From: Shewanella eurypsychrophilus
GTDB lineage: Bacteria; Pseudomonadota; Gammaproteobacteria; Enterobacterales; Shewanellaceae
NCBI RefSeq assembly: GCF_007004545.3
Contig: NZ_CP045503.2
Location: 900,501 to 964,500, forward strand
Length of the DNA: 64,000 bases
Direction of reading: 5' to 3'
Under the pieces are notes generated by a model. It did no database searches. It saw only the letters and a list, made by a program, of their open reading frames with translations, and had not been told where the DNA came from. How positions within the stretch are numbered: the stretch's first letter is position 1; each line of letters begins with the position of its first letter. This document shows, piece by piece, positions 17,724-26,853 of this stretch. The position numbers and the translations under genes are program-made.

Positions 17724-18713
17724 TTAATACTCCGCTGATTTTAATCGCCAAGTCTCCAATGCCCCATCGGAGCTTAAGGTTATGAGCTGGCCGCTGGGAC
17801 TGACGACCATATCCAGCACTGTGGTCCCGGCGGTAAATGCGGAGATGTTCCAATGCTTCTTTTCCTTGCCTGAACTTATATCCCAGACCATTATCTTCTG
17901 TTTTGAACTGGCTGTTATCAATGTCTTGCCTCGATCGGTAAATAACGCTTGTCTAAAATAGCGATAGCGTTCCAGGAAAGCTAATTGGCCGACACTCTCA
18001 GCAGAATGAGAGTCGGCGATAAGGTGATTATCTATGGCATCGGCGATAAATAGTCTACGATCCGCTTCATCGAAACTTATGCTGCTGATCCGTTGCGGCA
18101 AGCTGAAGTCCCCGATAACTTGTCCATTGCTACTGGCCCAAATGAGTGCGTGTCCATCATGGGCTGCAGACAATATTCGTTCGTCGTAGGAGATAAATTC
18201 CACATGACTGACGGGCCCGTCATGGAGTTGAAACATAGACAATTGGTTGCTTTCGAGATCTATGGTGATCACCGAACCTTCGCTCATGCCGAGTAAGATG
18301 CGCTTTCCGCTCTGATTCAGATACAGACTGGAGATACTGGCATCGGTATCGAAACCTTGTGCAAGCCAGGAGAGCTCGAGTCGGCCGCTGTTAAGATCGA
18401 ATATTGATACTTGATGTTTTCCCGTTACAGCCAGGTACTTATTATTTGCTGAAAGTGACACCTGATAAATAGGCTTATCGAAGTCCTCTGCCTGCCACTG
18501 ATGTAATAGAGCTTTTGAAGTATTATCCCACACGGATAATTCGCGGGTGCGGCTCAAGGTGACTGCAAGCTTGGCATTCCTCGACAGCTCAGCATCGATC
18601 AAGTTGTCATCAACATATCTATGAATTGAATCTGGCACCTGTTCGGCTATGGGTTTATTACAGCCCAGACTAGCCAGGCAAAGGCTTAGTGATATTGCTA
18701 ATACTCGTTTCAC
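17724..18713 (-). CDS. WD40 repeat lipoprotein
   Basis: A 329-residue predicted lipoprotein with a beta-propeller. The signal KRVLAISLSLCLASLGC ends in a lipobox Cys. The rest contains repeated WD-type blades: LSVWDNTSKALLHQW, VSIFDLNSGRLELSW, ALIWASSNGQVIGDF, IMVWDISSGKEKKHW and LETWRLKS. Start: GTG at 18713 has an excellent GGGAGGT four bases upstream; the in-frame ATG at 18728 lies inside that ribosome-site region and is less likely. It is probably anchored in the outer membrane, acting as a binding scaffold; the partner is unknown. It is convergent with lgt and divergent from the DUF5993/DsbB-like pair. Confidence 0.8.
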   Translation of the reverse strand: MKRVLAISLSLCLASLGCNKPIAEQVPDSIHRYVDDNLIDAELSRNAKLAVTLSRTRELSVWDNTSKALLHQWQAEDFDKPIYQVSLSANNKYLAVTGKHQVSIFDLNSGRLELSWLAQGFDTDASISSLYLNQSGKRILLGMSEGSVITIDLESNQLSMFQLHDGPVSHVEFISYDERILSAAHDGHALIWASSNGQVIGDFSLPQRISSISFDEADRRLFIADAIDNHLIADSHSAESVGQLAFLERYRYFRQALFTDRGKTLITASSKQKIMVWDISSGKEKKHWNISAFTAGTTVLDMVVSPSGQLITLSSDGALETWRLKSAEY

Positions 18714-19049
18714 ATTGACCTCCCACATATGCTTATCTCTCGTTTTTATTCGCCTTAATAGTTTGTCACATATGTATAGTCATTGTTAGCTTAGATTTAA
18801 TTAAGTAAATAGCTGATAGCATTCAAATTTACATCACGTTCACTCATGTTGCTATTGATGATAGTGTCACGAATTTCTGACTAATTTAATATCCCTCTCA
18901 AGTTTTAAAAGTCCATTGATTTTGCAGTGTATTTGTATGGGCAACGTCTCATTTCTGCCTTGGATGAATTGTTACCTTAGCTTCAAAATACAGTGTCGAC
19001 AGCTTAGGCTGCTCGGCTCAATAATCCTGAAACTAAAGTGGACACATTT
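18714..19049. other. divergent intergenic region
   Basis: 336 bases between the WD40 gene and the DUF5993 gene. It should hold both promoters, but I see no clear -35/-10 pair, operator or hairpin. ORFs here are short and lack coding character. Confidence 0.4.
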
Positions 19050-19217
19050 ATGGAATTTCTACTCTTCTGTCTCATTTTCTTTACCGCCTTTCTGGTGGCG
19101 TTCAAACCCCATAAACAGGGGATGGCTAATATCTGCTTATTTTCCTGTATTGCGATGAGTGTACTGATCTGGTTACTCGGAACCTGGGATATGTTAGTAC
19201 CGGCTGGGAACTTATAA
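19050..19217 (+). CDS. DUF5993-like small membrane protein
   Basis: A 55-residue protein encoded just before the DsbB-like gene, with its stop one base before the next start, so the two are probably translationally coupled. Two hydrophobic segments are seen: FLLFCLIFFTAFLVAF and a second around ICLFSCIAMSVLIWLLG, separated by a short KPHKQ turn. Length, topology and position next to a dsbB-type gene match DUF5993, a family of small proteins that accompany DsbB relatives. The role is unknown; by context it may stabilise or modulate the disulfide enzyme. There are two cysteines, both within the membrane segments. Confidence 0.7.
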   Translation: MEFLLFCLIFFTAFLVAFKPHKQGMANICLFSCIAMSVLIWLLGTWDMLVPAGNL

Positions 19218-19218
19218 G

Positions 19219-20670
19219 ATGATGAAAATGAAAGAAACAACAGTGAATCAGATTGTGTCACTGGCGGCGCTGGCTCTGATCGCACTACCTGTAGGTATCG
19301 CTTGTATTGTGCTGGGTTACGGCCTCGGGGATAATCCATGTATCTTATGTTGGCAAGAGCGTACCGCCATGGTGTTAGTATCCTTAATTGCGATATTTAT
19401 CATGCGCTATGGTCTTAAACCTAAGTATTTAGGTGCACTAGTTTTTGCATCCGTTTATGGTCTGTGGGCAGGTTACCGCCACAGTTCAAATCATATACTT
19501 AGGGATATTGGTCAGGGGTTTGGTCCGGCAATTTTGGGTGTGCATACCTATGTCTGGGTGATGGTTGTATTTATCGTTGTCCTATTATTTGCTTCTCTAC
19601 TGTTGGTGCTGCAAGGAGATCGACTCAGTGAAAAAGAGGATAAACACCGCTGGACTGGTCTTAATAAGACGACTGTCATGGTATTTTTGGTGGTGATTGG
19701 CTTCAATATTGTGCAGGCCTTTACTCAAACTGGACCGTTTCCCTTCATAGGACAAGGCGATCCATACAGGATGTCTTTCGACAAAGATAAGATTGTCTGG
19801 TCAATGGATCATTGGCCCAAGCTTTCATCACTCTCCGCTCGTGGTAGTTACGCGATTGAGCGTCCTGATTTTGCCGATATGCCCTCTAGCAACACGCCAG
19901 CATTGGTTAATAAGGCGAGTCTAACAGCCCTCAATTCTGTGAGCTTACCGAGTGAAATAAAGGGACTTGCAACAGGAGTCAGTTACAGTCCAAATCGTGA
20001 TATGTACGCGGTTGTGACTAGCAACAATTGGGTCTACTTCTTAAGTGGCGATCTAAAGAGCGTACTCGCATCAGTATTGATCGATGGCGCCTTCTCGGTA
20101 GAAATTTCAAACCTTACCGGTGTGGTGTTCGATGGTGATTCAAGTGTACTTATTACTACAGATCATAAGAGCTTTGTTCGTCTCGCCTATGATGAAACAG
20201 CTAAATTTGAAGATAGCTATTGGTTATTTATGGATGGTACTGATGGCGTAAAAGAGCTTAAGCGTAGCCGATTTTCAACGGTTAGAGCTAAGTATAACTA
20301 CATTGCTAGTCTGGGGTGGGATGTACAAAGGCAAGAGTACCTAACTATCACCTTGCCAGCTAAGGTACGTAATAACTTTATTGTTTCACGATTAAGTGGT
20401 GAAGACTTTCAACTCAATAGCGAAGCGAAAATAGGCAATACTTCTGGTGAGTATCCTATGATCACAGGCTTAGTCATCGCTGAGGATAAGGCGTATCTGC
20501 TTAACCATAGTGGCCAGCAGATTTTGGTTATGGATATGGAAAATAATAACCTGGAAACTGCAATAAGTTTCTCTGAGATTGAAAACCCTCAGGGATTAAC
20601 CTTAGTTAATGGGCAATATGTGGTTCTCAGTGGTGTTGAGGGTAATAACAAGCTGACTTTTTTTAAATAA
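19219..20670 (+). CDS. DsbB-like disulfide/quinone protein fused to a periplasmic beta-propeller
   Basis: A 483-residue fusion. Residues 1-131 form a four-helix DsbB-type domain with the redox pair CILC at positions 41-44, the same numbering as E. coli DsbB, and the quinone-site Arg in WQER. The second periplasmic loop (87-110) has no cysteine, so the C104/C130 pair that E. coli DsbB uses to oxidise DsbA is absent. A fifth helix (152-168) returns the chain to the periplasm, where residues 170-483 have repeated beta-blade-like segments (GLATGVSYSPNRDMYAVVT, ITGLVIAEDKAYLLNH, PQGLTLVNGQYVVLSG) resembling SMP-30/SdiA-regulated propellers. The role is unknown: perhaps a dedicated oxidoreductase or redox sensor whose propeller binds the substrate. 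Confidence 0.8.
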   Translation: MMKMKETTVNQIVSLAALALIALPVGIACIVLGYGLGDNPCILCWQERTAMVLVSLIAIFIMRYGLKPKYLGALVFASVYGLWAGYRHSSNHILRDIGQGFGPAILGVHTYVWVMVVFIVVLLFASLLLVLQGDRLSEKEDKHRWTGLNKTTVMVFLVVIGFNIVQAFTQTGPFPFIGQGDPYRMSFDKDKIVWSMDHWPKLSSLSARGSYAIERPDFADMPSSNTPALVNKASLTALNSVSLPSEIKGLATGVSYSPNRDMYAVVTSNNWVYFLSGDLKSVLASVLIDGAFSVEISNLTGVVFDGDSSVLITTDHKSFVRLAYDETAKFEDSYWLFMDGTDGVKELKRSRFSTVRAKYNYIASLGWDVQRQEYLTITLPAKVRNNFIVSRLSGEDFQLNSEAKIGNTSGEYPMITGLVIAEDKAYLLNHSGQQILVMDMENNNLETAISFSEIENPQGLTLVNGQYVVLSGVEGNNKLTFFK

Positions 20671-20695
20671 CCTAGCAATCTAGCAAGCTAATGAT

Positions 20696-20729
20696 AATGA
20701 GCCTATGAAAACCGATTCATTGGCTCATT
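20696..20729. terminator. hairpin between convergent genes
   Basis: AATGAGCC and GGCTCATT form an 8-bp stem, with further TGAA/TTCA pairing inside. It is AT-rich on both sides. Placed between the DsbB-like and SIMPL genes, it may serve both strands. Confidence 0.55.
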
Positions 20730-20779
20730 ATTAACGTAATCTTTATCAGTAGGAGAGCATTCGTTTTTTACCTTATTAT

Positions 20780-21481
20780 TTATTTTAGCTTATAAACCAC
20801 TTCCACTCTGTCACGAATAGTGACTTGTCCTTGCTGGTAGCTCTCGGCAACATCATGGCTGGCGCCTGAATTCATACGAAGCATCGTAGGTTGAATTGGG
20901 CGCTGCTCGAAATAACGGATCTCCCATACACCATCGAGTTCTCCATCGAAGCCTTCGGCGAGAAACTGTGCTTTTTGTTTGGCATCCTTAATGGCTGCCA
21001 TTCTAGCCTTATTCATGTATTCGGTTTCTTTACTGGTTTTGAGTGCAATATTGTTAACACGGTTAATCCCCTCTTCAAGCGCAGAGTCGAGGATATCATT
21101 GAGATTTGCTAGCTCGTCTAGGGTCACTATGACTCGGCGACTAGCGGTGTAGCCAATAAGTTCGGCAGGTTTGTTTTTCTCATATTTATACTGAGGTTGC
21201 AGATTTAGATTCGCGCTCTGAATTTTATCTCTGGTGATCCCCGCCTTCTTTAAGCGAGCAATGAACTTAGCAACCGCTTGATCTGAGCTGGTTTTAGCCG
21301 CTTTTGCCGTTGGTGCCTTGACTGAGACTTCTACGTTAATCTCAGCCATATCGGCTGCAACAGCAAGCTCACTGACTCCAACGGTTTCCACATGGGCAAA
21401 GCTAAGTTCCTTGGCCTGAACAAATGGCGTGCTCAACATAAGACCTGTTGATATGAGCGCTGCAATGATTGATTTTTTCAT
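20780..21481 (-). CDS. SIMPL (DUF541) periplasmic protein, YggE-like
   Basis: A 233-residue secreted protein. The signal peptide runs to about residue 24 (IAALISTGLMLSTPFVQAKE). The mature part is a SIMPL domain: HVETVGVSELAVAADMAEIN, VKAPTAKAAKTSSDQAVAKF, LNLQPQYKYEKN and IGYTASRRVIVTLDELANLN. E. coli YggE lowers oxidative stress by an unknown mechanism and forms oligomers. The ATG at 21481 has GGAG nine bases upstream; the longer frame from TTG 21496 overlaps this ribosome site. It is monocistronic. Confidence 0.85.
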   Translation of the reverse strand: MKKSIIAALISTGLMLSTPFVQAKELSFAHVETVGVSELAVAADMAEINVEVSVKAPTAKAAKTSSDQAVAKFIARLKKAGITRDKIQSANLNLQPQYKYEKNKPAELIGYTASRRVIVTLDELANLNDILDSALEEGINRVNNIALKTSKETEYMNKARMAAIKDAKQKAQFLAEGFDGELDGVWEIRYFEQRPIQPTMLRMNSGASHDVAESYQQGQVTIRDRVEVVYKLK

Positions 21482-21593
21482 TAATAAATACTCCAAAACG
21501 GAAAGGCTGAATGTGCTTCTGAAGCTATAAACGATAGAAAAATGAGAAAGGGTTTAATTTTTATATTATTTTATAAAAGTCATCATGTGGCAG

Positions 21594-22832
21594 TTAAGGT
21601 TGTTTCTGTTCTATCTCAGATTTTAATTTGTCCTGTAAATGTGGATCGAGTTGTGACTTTAGATCTGAGTGTAGCGGAGGTGTGAGTTGTGAGTTTAACT
21701 GTGTGTGAGCATTGAATTGATACTCTTTATCGATCCCTGTGAAGCATTTACTGATATCGCGAAAATTAACACCTGATAACTGACTCTTGTCTAAAAGGTG
21801 AGAATTGTCAGCAGTGATAGCTTTCATTTTACTAAGGATAACTCCACCTAATTCGTTAAGGTAATCTTGTTGGTTGTAGTGATCAAAGATGAGTGGAATA
21901 ACCCAGCCAGCTTCAAACACATGGCCGCCATAAGTGACCGCAACATCATGCCTTTCAAGATAGGGTTTTACTTCATGGGTCCAGTCTATACTCCCAATCG
22001 TGACTGTGTTTATTATCTGTGGTTTAGATGCCTGGATCTCATCAACAACTGCCATTGAGATTAGATCACTAGCAGCCCAAATTATATCAATTTTTTCATG
22101 ACGCTGAAGTAATTTTCTCATCATGAATCTTGTTTTTTCATAGGACCAGTCAGCATTGACTAATTGCAGAAGAAGCGCGTTTTCATCTTGATCGAGTCGC
22201 TTTATTAGACCTTGTTCACGCATCTGGCCAACACTGCTAGATAGCCCCCCGCTGATAGCAATAATGTTGGCTTTATCTTGATTGCTCTCTCTTTTTTGTT
22301 TGTTGACCCTAATTAAGTGATCGGCAAGGTCGTAACCTGCACTGATTTCATCAGGAGAGATATGTCCAATCCAGTAAGGGAAACGATCACGAGGGACGCC
22401 GATACGTTGGATCATTGAGGCTGTGAGAGGAGCATTAAAAGAGAATAAGAAGATTTTATCTTGAGTTATTCGCTCGATGATTTCTAACTCTAAACCTTGA
22501 GTCAGAAAGGTGATCAGATAATCAGGCTTTGGACTAGAGGTCAGAATCTGATTAATGCTCTTAGCATGGTTAAAGCGGTTTCGATGATCTTGTTTTAGAT
22601 AATGGATATCTAAAGTTATCTTTAACTGCTCACTGGCAAGCTTGGTATAGCTGACGACATCTTGCCAGAAAACGTTCTCCTTATCGGCTGGCACAATAAA
22701 CATGACCCTAGGGGAAGATAACGCGTCCCGACATTGTAAAAAGCTATCTTGCTGAGCGTATGACTTCAGTGAAAGTCCGAGAGTGATAATAAAAACTAAC
22801 AGGGCAATTGGCCAATTCACTATTGAATACAT
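21594..22832 (-). CDS. orphan periplasmic sugar-type binding protein (Peripla_BP_4-like)
   Basis: A 412-residue secreted protein: signal peptide (ALLVFIITLGLSLKSYAQ), then a two-lobe type I periplasmic binding fold. Seen: RVMFIVPADKENVFWQDVVS at the first strand, LITFLTQGLELEIIERI, NIIAISGGLSSSVGQMREQG and IIWAASDLISMAVVDEI, all at positions used by ribose/AI-2-type binders. The last 45 residues are a low-complexity Gln/Leu/Ser-rich tail (LNSQLTPPLHSDLKSQ) not typical of the family. No ABC permease or kinase gene is adjacent, so the protein may feed a distant transporter or a sensor. The ligand is unknown. Confidence 0.75.
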   Translation of the reverse strand: MYSIVNWPIALLVFIITLGLSLKSYAQQDSFLQCRDALSSPRVMFIVPADKENVFWQDVVSYTKLASEQLKITLDIHYLKQDHRNRFNHAKSINQILTSSPKPDYLITFLTQGLELEIIERITQDKIFLFSFNAPLTASMIQRIGVPRDRFPYWIGHISPDEISAGYDLADHLIRVNKQKRESNQDKANIIAISGGLSSSVGQMREQGLIKRLDQDENALLLQLVNADWSYEKTRFMMRKLLQRHEKIDIIWAASDLISMAVVDEIQASKPQIINTVTIGSIDWTHEVKPYLERHDVAVTYGGHVFEAGWVIPLIFDHYNQQDYLNELGGVILSKMKAITADNSHLLDKSQLSGVNFRDISKCFTGIDKEYQFNAHTQLNSQLTPPLHSDLKSQLDPHLQDKLKSEIEQKQP

Positions 22833-23165
22833 CCATTAATAATTTTATTTGGTTCAGATAAAAATCCGAATTGATAGAAAGGTTCAATCTGTTTATCTGT
22901 AATAGTATAGAAGTGGCTGAGGATTTCGTTGTGCACCAACTGTAAGTTGGAGTGATTTTGCGTGATAGCAACCTTAAATTGTCAGTGCATCAAATTGTAA
23001 CTAAGCACTCAAATAGATTGCCTTTCGAATGGTGAGATATCAACATGTTGTTAGTTGGTTGCTCATTTGTTTTACTCTTGTGTTTTGGGACTATACTAAT
23101 GCTATCGGTCATCTCAAGTGGTTGGATTTTTGCTTGAAGAAACGAGTAAGCGCTAAGGAGTGAGC
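22833..23165. other. intergenic region upstream of a divergent pair
   Basis: 333 bases. Only a 6-bp hairpin (CCAACTGTAAGTTGG, near 22937) and the ribosome site AAGGAG of the next gene are visible. No operator or repeat was recognised. Confidence 0.4.
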
Positions 23166-23813
23166 ATGTATTCTATAAAAAGAAATCTACTGTTAGGCAT
23201 TACGATAGTGATCTGTTATTTGCTAGTTAGCATATACAGTACCAAGCTCGCCACAATATCTGACTCTGAGCAAGCACATCTGTATGGCACAGAACACGCT
23301 TATGGTAGGCACTCAGAGGTCAGTACCAGAATTTCTTTATCTGAACTAACAAAGCATGGCAAGGTAAGCGAGGAGCAGAGAGCTAAGGCAAATACGCTTA
23401 GTGACTCTGTAGCTTCAGGATTTCGTCATACTAGCGAGTTTTCTAGTGTGAGTGGGGTGGCACAGTATGCGGGGACGGATCCCATGGCATACAGAACCAT
23501 GCCTAAGAGCACTTATAAAGTCGACGAATTAGGAGGAAAAGAGAGCCGAAGCGTAAGAGTTGAGAAGCTTAGGGTATCGAGTGTACTTAACACATTCACT
23601 TTTCTGCTGGGTATAAGCATTATCTCCCTTGTACTCGTTGGTGATAATCATAAATCTGAGTTTGATGAAAAGATGCTGTTTTTGTCAGCACTGATCTTAA
23701 TCGATTTTGTGTTTATTGGCGGACAATTCACTATGTTACTGCCGTTAATTGGCTTAGCACTCTTGCATGGACGACGCTATTTAGGCACTCATTTCACTCC
23801 GCATCAGGAGTGA
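23166..23813 (+). CDS. uncharacterised membrane protein
   Basis: A 215-residue protein that I do not recognise. It has an N-terminal membrane anchor (LLLGITIVICYLLVSIYS), a hydrophilic Ser/Thr-rich extracytoplasmic stretch of about 110 residues, and two or three C-terminal helices (TFLLGISIISLVLVG, FLSALILIDFVFIGG, FTMLLPLIGLALLHG). The ATG at 23166 has AAGGAG six bases upstream and is preferred to the GTG at 23160. No cysteine or metal motif is present in the loop. The next gene, mpl, begins 128 bases later, after a small hairpin. Confidence 0.6.
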   Translation: MYSIKRNLLLGITIVICYLLVSIYSTKLATISDSEQAHLYGTEHAYGRHSEVSTRISLSELTKHGKVSEEQRAKANTLSDSVASGFRHTSEFSSVSGVAQYAGTDPMAYRTMPKSTYKVDELGGKESRSVRVEKLRVSSVLNTFTFLLGISIISLVLVGDNHKSEFDEKMLFLSALILIDFVFIGGQFTMLLPLIGLALLHGRRYLGTHFTPHQE

Positions 23814-23817
23814 GCTA

Positions 23818-23835
23818 TGGGCGTGAAAACGCCCA
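23818..23835 (+). terminator. short GC hairpin with GAAA loop
   Basis: TGGGCGT-GAAA-ACGCCCA forms a 7-bp stem directly after the preceding stop. There is no T-run, so it may stabilise the 3' end rather than terminate. Confidence 0.5.
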
Positions 23836-23941
23836 AATAGCCAACATTTACAACAGAAGTTATTTAAACCATTGTTAACTGACAATAGACTCACACCCAG
23901 TTAGAATACTTCTCAGATTATTCCTCATCAGAGCCAACGTC

Positions 23942-25390
23942 ATGCATGTACACATTTTAGGGATCTGCGGCACCTTTATGGGTGGTTTAGCTCTGCTTGC
24001 CAGAGCCGAAGGTCACAGGGTTACTGGTAGCGACGCTAACGTTTATCCGCCCATGAGTACTCAGCTTGAAGAGCAAGGTATCGAGCTCATTCAAGGTTTT
24101 GACCCTAGCCAGCTTGGCCAAAATGAAGATGATGCGCCGGATATCGTGGTGATTGGCAATGCGATGAGCCGAGGGAATACCTGTGTTGAGGCTGTACTTA
24201 ACCGTGGTATTGCTTATACTTCAGGTCCACAATTTCTTGCTGAACATATTCTGAAAAAGCGTTGGGTATTGGCCATCTCTGGTACTCATGGCAAGACATC
24301 AACTTCCAGTATGTTGGCGTGGATCTTAGAAGATTGTGGTTACGAGCCTGGTTTTTTGATTGGTGGCGTACCGCAAAACTTTGGTGTGTCAGCCCGTATA
24401 GGTGGTTCACCATTTTTCGTCGTAGAGGCTGATGAGTATGACAGTGCCTTCTTCGATAAACGTTCTAAATTCGTTCATTACCAGCCACGTACTTTAGTGA
24501 TCAATAATCTCGAATTTGATCACGCCGATATTTTTGATGATCTGAAAGCGATTCAACGTCAGTTTAATCACGTGATCCGTACAGTACCCGGTGAAGGAAA
24601 GATCATCTGGCCGAAAGACAGTGAGGCGGTGCAGCAAGTGATCGAGATGGGCTGTTGGAGCGAGCAAGAAGTTTATACAAAGCGCTATGCTCAAAACAGC
24701 GAAAATTCCATAGTGAATGGCAACGTTTCGTCAGCTGAAAGCGAGCAAGGGACTTGGTCTAGCAAACTGATCGCTGAAGATGGACACAAGTTTGAAGTGT
24801 TTCTCAGAGGTGAATCTCAAGGGATTTTAGATTGGCAGTTAATCGGTCAACACAATGTTGAAAATGCCACCATGGCAATAGCGGCTGCTCGCCATGTAGG
24901 AGTTAAGCCTGAATCTGCTATTGAAGCATTGACAAAGTTTTCCCCACCTAAGCGTCGTATGGAGCTTATTGGCGAGGTGAATGGCATTGAGGTTTATGAT
25001 GATTTTGCTCACCACCCTACAGCCATAGCGACTACGTTACAGGGCTGTCGTGCCAAAGTGGGCGATGCCAAGATAACCATTATTTTGGAACCACGCTCTA
25101 ATACAATGAAAAGCGGTGTTCACAAGGATACCTTGGCTGGCTCCATGTCCCTTGCCGATCAGGCTTATCTCTATCAGGCGGACAGTATCGATTGGGATGT
25201 AAAGGCGGCGATGGAAAAATCCGAACTACCAGTATCTGTGCTATATGACATAGATGAGATTGTGAATACTGTGGCCAGAGAGGCGAAACGCGGTGACACG
25301 ATTATTGTTATGAGTAATGGCGGCTTCGGTGGATTACATAATAAGCTGCTAGCGAAGCTAAAAAGTGATTGTGAAGTTACTAGAACCTAG
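23942..25390 (+). CDS. mpl: UDP-N-acetylmuramate:L-Ala-gamma-D-Glu-meso-DAP ligase
   Basis: A 482-residue Mur-ligase-family enzyme of peptidoglycan recycling. It attaches the recovered tripeptide to UDP-MurNAc in the cytoplasm with ATP. Seen: the N-terminal Rossmann motif HILGICGTFMGGLALLAR, which distinguishes Mpl from MurC; the ATP loop SGTHGKTSTSSMLAW; EADEYDSAFFDKRSKF; and the central Mur motif NVENATMAIAAARH with FSPPKRRMELIG and DDFAHHPTAI. The stop codon lies in a CTAG palindrome, making the last residues VTRT. ubiX and hpt follow at short distances, so one transcript is likely. Confidence 0.95.
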   Translation: MHVHILGICGTFMGGLALLARAEGHRVTGSDANVYPPMSTQLEEQGIELIQGFDPSQLGQNEDDAPDIVVIGNAMSRGNTCVEAVLNRGIAYTSGPQFLAEHILKKRWVLAISGTHGKTSTSSMLAWILEDCGYEPGFLIGGVPQNFGVSARIGGSPFFVVEADEYDSAFFDKRSKFVHYQPRTLVINNLEFDHADIFDDLKAIQRQFNHVIRTVPGEGKIIWPKDSEAVQQVIEMGCWSEQEVYTKRYAQNSENSIVNGNVSSAESEQGTWSSKLIAEDGHKFEVFLRGESQGILDWQLIGQHNVENATMAIAAARHVGVKPESAIEALTKFSPPKRRMELIGEVNGIEVYDDFAHHPTAIATTLQGCRAKVGDAKITIILEPRSNTMKSGVHKDTLAGSMSLADQAYLYQADSIDWDVKAAMEKSELPVSVLYDIDEIVNTVAREAKRGDTIIVMSNGGFGGLHNKLLAKLKSDCEVTRT

Positions 25391-25404
25391 GTTCTAGTTT
25401 CTAG
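25380..25404. repeat. CTAG palindrome at the mpl stop
   Basis: CTAGAACCTAGGTTCTAG (25380-25397) is a perfect 18-bp palindrome. It encodes the last codons and TAG stop of mpl and is followed by another CTAG. Confidence 0.75.
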
Positions 25405-25422
25405 GATGTATAAGAGATAAAT

Positions 25423-26085
25423 ATGAGTTACCCCAAAAAACAAAAATCGATCAGCTTAGCCTGGACAGGCGCTTCGGGAGCGCCTTATGGCCTTAAGCTA
25501 CTTGAGTGCTTATTGATTGCCGATTATCAGGTGTTTTTGATGATCTCCAGTGCTGCTCGCGTGGTACTTGCTACTGAGGAAGGTGTAAAACTCAGCAGCA
25601 ATGGCGTTAAAGCTGAGTCTCAGCTGCTTGAGCTGTTTTCCCAAAGAGCTGAGTTGCCACTGAAAGGCTCGCTGCATGTGCTAGGTAAAGATGAATGGTT
25701 CTCGCCGCCAGCCTCAGGCTCGGCAGCGCCTAAGCAGATGGTGATCTGTCCTTGCAGTACTGGCACCTTAGCAGCAGTAGCAACTGGAATGAGTAATAGC
25801 CTGTTAGAGCGTGCTGCTGATGTCATCATTAAAGAGCGTGGTCAACTTATCTTAGTTCCGAGAGAAACCCCCTTTAGTAGCATACATTTAGAGCATATGT
25901 TGTCACTCTCTAAGCTTGGCACCACGATTATGCCAGCGGCTCCAGGATTTTATCATGATCCCAAATCGGTTCAAGATCTGGTAAACTTCATGGTCGCCCG
26001 AATTCTTGACCATTTGGGTATAGAGCATGATTTAACAAATCGTTGGGGCTATGATAAACACAGCTCCGAGGATTGCGATACATAA
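25423..26085 (+). CDS. ubiX: flavin prenyltransferase
   Basis: A 220-residue UbiX enzyme that makes prenylated FMN, the cofactor of the UbiD decarboxylase in ubiquinone synthesis. Seen: the N-terminal flavin motif [45 protein letters not shown] with the phosphate-contacting Ser, and [20 protein letters not shown]. Length is in the normal range. It begins 32 bases after mpl and ends 41 bases before hpt. Confidence 0.93.
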   Translation: MSYPKKQKSISLAWTGASGAPYGLKLLECLLIADYQVFLMISSAARVVLATEEGVKLSSNGVKAESQLLELFSQRAELPLKGSLHVLGKDEWFSPPASGSAAPKQMVICPCSTGTLAAVATGMSNSLLERAADVIIKERGQLILVPRETPFSSIHLEHMLSLSKLGTTIMPAAPGFYHDPKSVQDLVNFMVARILDHLGIEHDLTNRWGYDKHSSEDCDT

Positions 26086-26126
26086 GGCTCTTTATTTGAG
26101 TCAGTTGAAAGCAAAGTTGAGAATTT

Positions 26127-26657
26127 ATGAAACACACGATTGAAGAGATGATCTCTACGGCAGAGATAGATCGAACACTAGATCAGTTAGCCGAGAAGAT
26201 TAATGCTCATTATGCTAACAGTGAGCGTCTGTTAATGGTTGGCCTGCTGAAAGGTTCTGTGGTTTTTATGGCGGATCTATGTCGCCGTATCAAGGGCCAC
26301 GTTGAGATCGATTTCATGTCGGTATCTAGCTATGGCAATGCCATGAGCAGTACACGTGAAGTGAAAATTCTCAAGGATGTGCAGTCCGATATTAAGGGAC
26401 GCGATGTACTCATAGTCGAAGACCTTATCGACTCGGGTAACACCTTGAATAAGATCCGTGAGATGTTGTTACTGCGCGAGCCAAAGAGTTTAGCCCTTTG
26501 TACACTTCTCGATAAACCTGAACGTCGTGAGATTGACGTGCCTGTCGACTTTATTGGTATGACCATTCCTGATGAGTTCATCGTCGGGTATGGTATTGAC
26601 TATGCTGAGCAATATCGTAACTTGCCGTATATTGCTAAAGTGATCCCTGCGGAATAA
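26127..26657 (+). CDS. hpt: hypoxanthine phosphoribosyltransferase
   Basis: A 176-residue purine salvage enzyme that joins hypoxanthine (and guanine) to PRPP. The PRPP-binding motif [14 protein letters not shown] is clear, as are the N-terminal [20 protein letters not shown] and the base-contact region [18 protein letters not shown]. In E. coli hpt is followed by can and then yadGH; here can is absent and yadGH follows directly. A strong terminator ends the transcript. Confidence 0.95.
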   Translation: MKHTIEEMISTAEIDRTLDQLAEKINAHYANSERLLMVGLLKGSVVFMADLCRRIKGHVEIDFMSVSSYGNAMSSTREVKILKDVQSDIKGRDVLIVEDLIDSGNTLNKIREMLLLREPKSLALCTLLDKPERREIDVPVDFIGMTIPDEFIVGYGIDYAEQYRNLPYIAKVIPAE

Positions 26658-26705
26658 GTGGTTCTAATCGACATTAGCGCTTAGCGAAGAGATATTTATT
26701 TTAAA

Positions 26706-26734
26706 AATCCCGCCCATGGCGGGTTTTTTTTTAA
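26706..26734 (+). terminator. terminator of mpl-ubiX-hpt
   Basis: CCCGCC-AT-GGCGGG, preceded by A and followed by nine T (26724-26732), forms a textbook intrinsic terminator. Confidence 0.92.
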
Positions 26735-26853
26735 GCATATGTCCCAATATCAATACTCAGTTAAAAAATATTCAGTTTAAAAATACTCAGTCTGTGCACT
26801 GTGATTCAATGCGATATATTTTCTTCCAGTGACTTACTGGAATTAGGACTTAC

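Noticed and set aside
18916-19158. 80-codon ORF upstream of the DsbB-like gene
   Set aside because: It overlaps the 55-residue DUF5993-like gene in another frame, lacks a ribosome site and has an uneven residue makeup.
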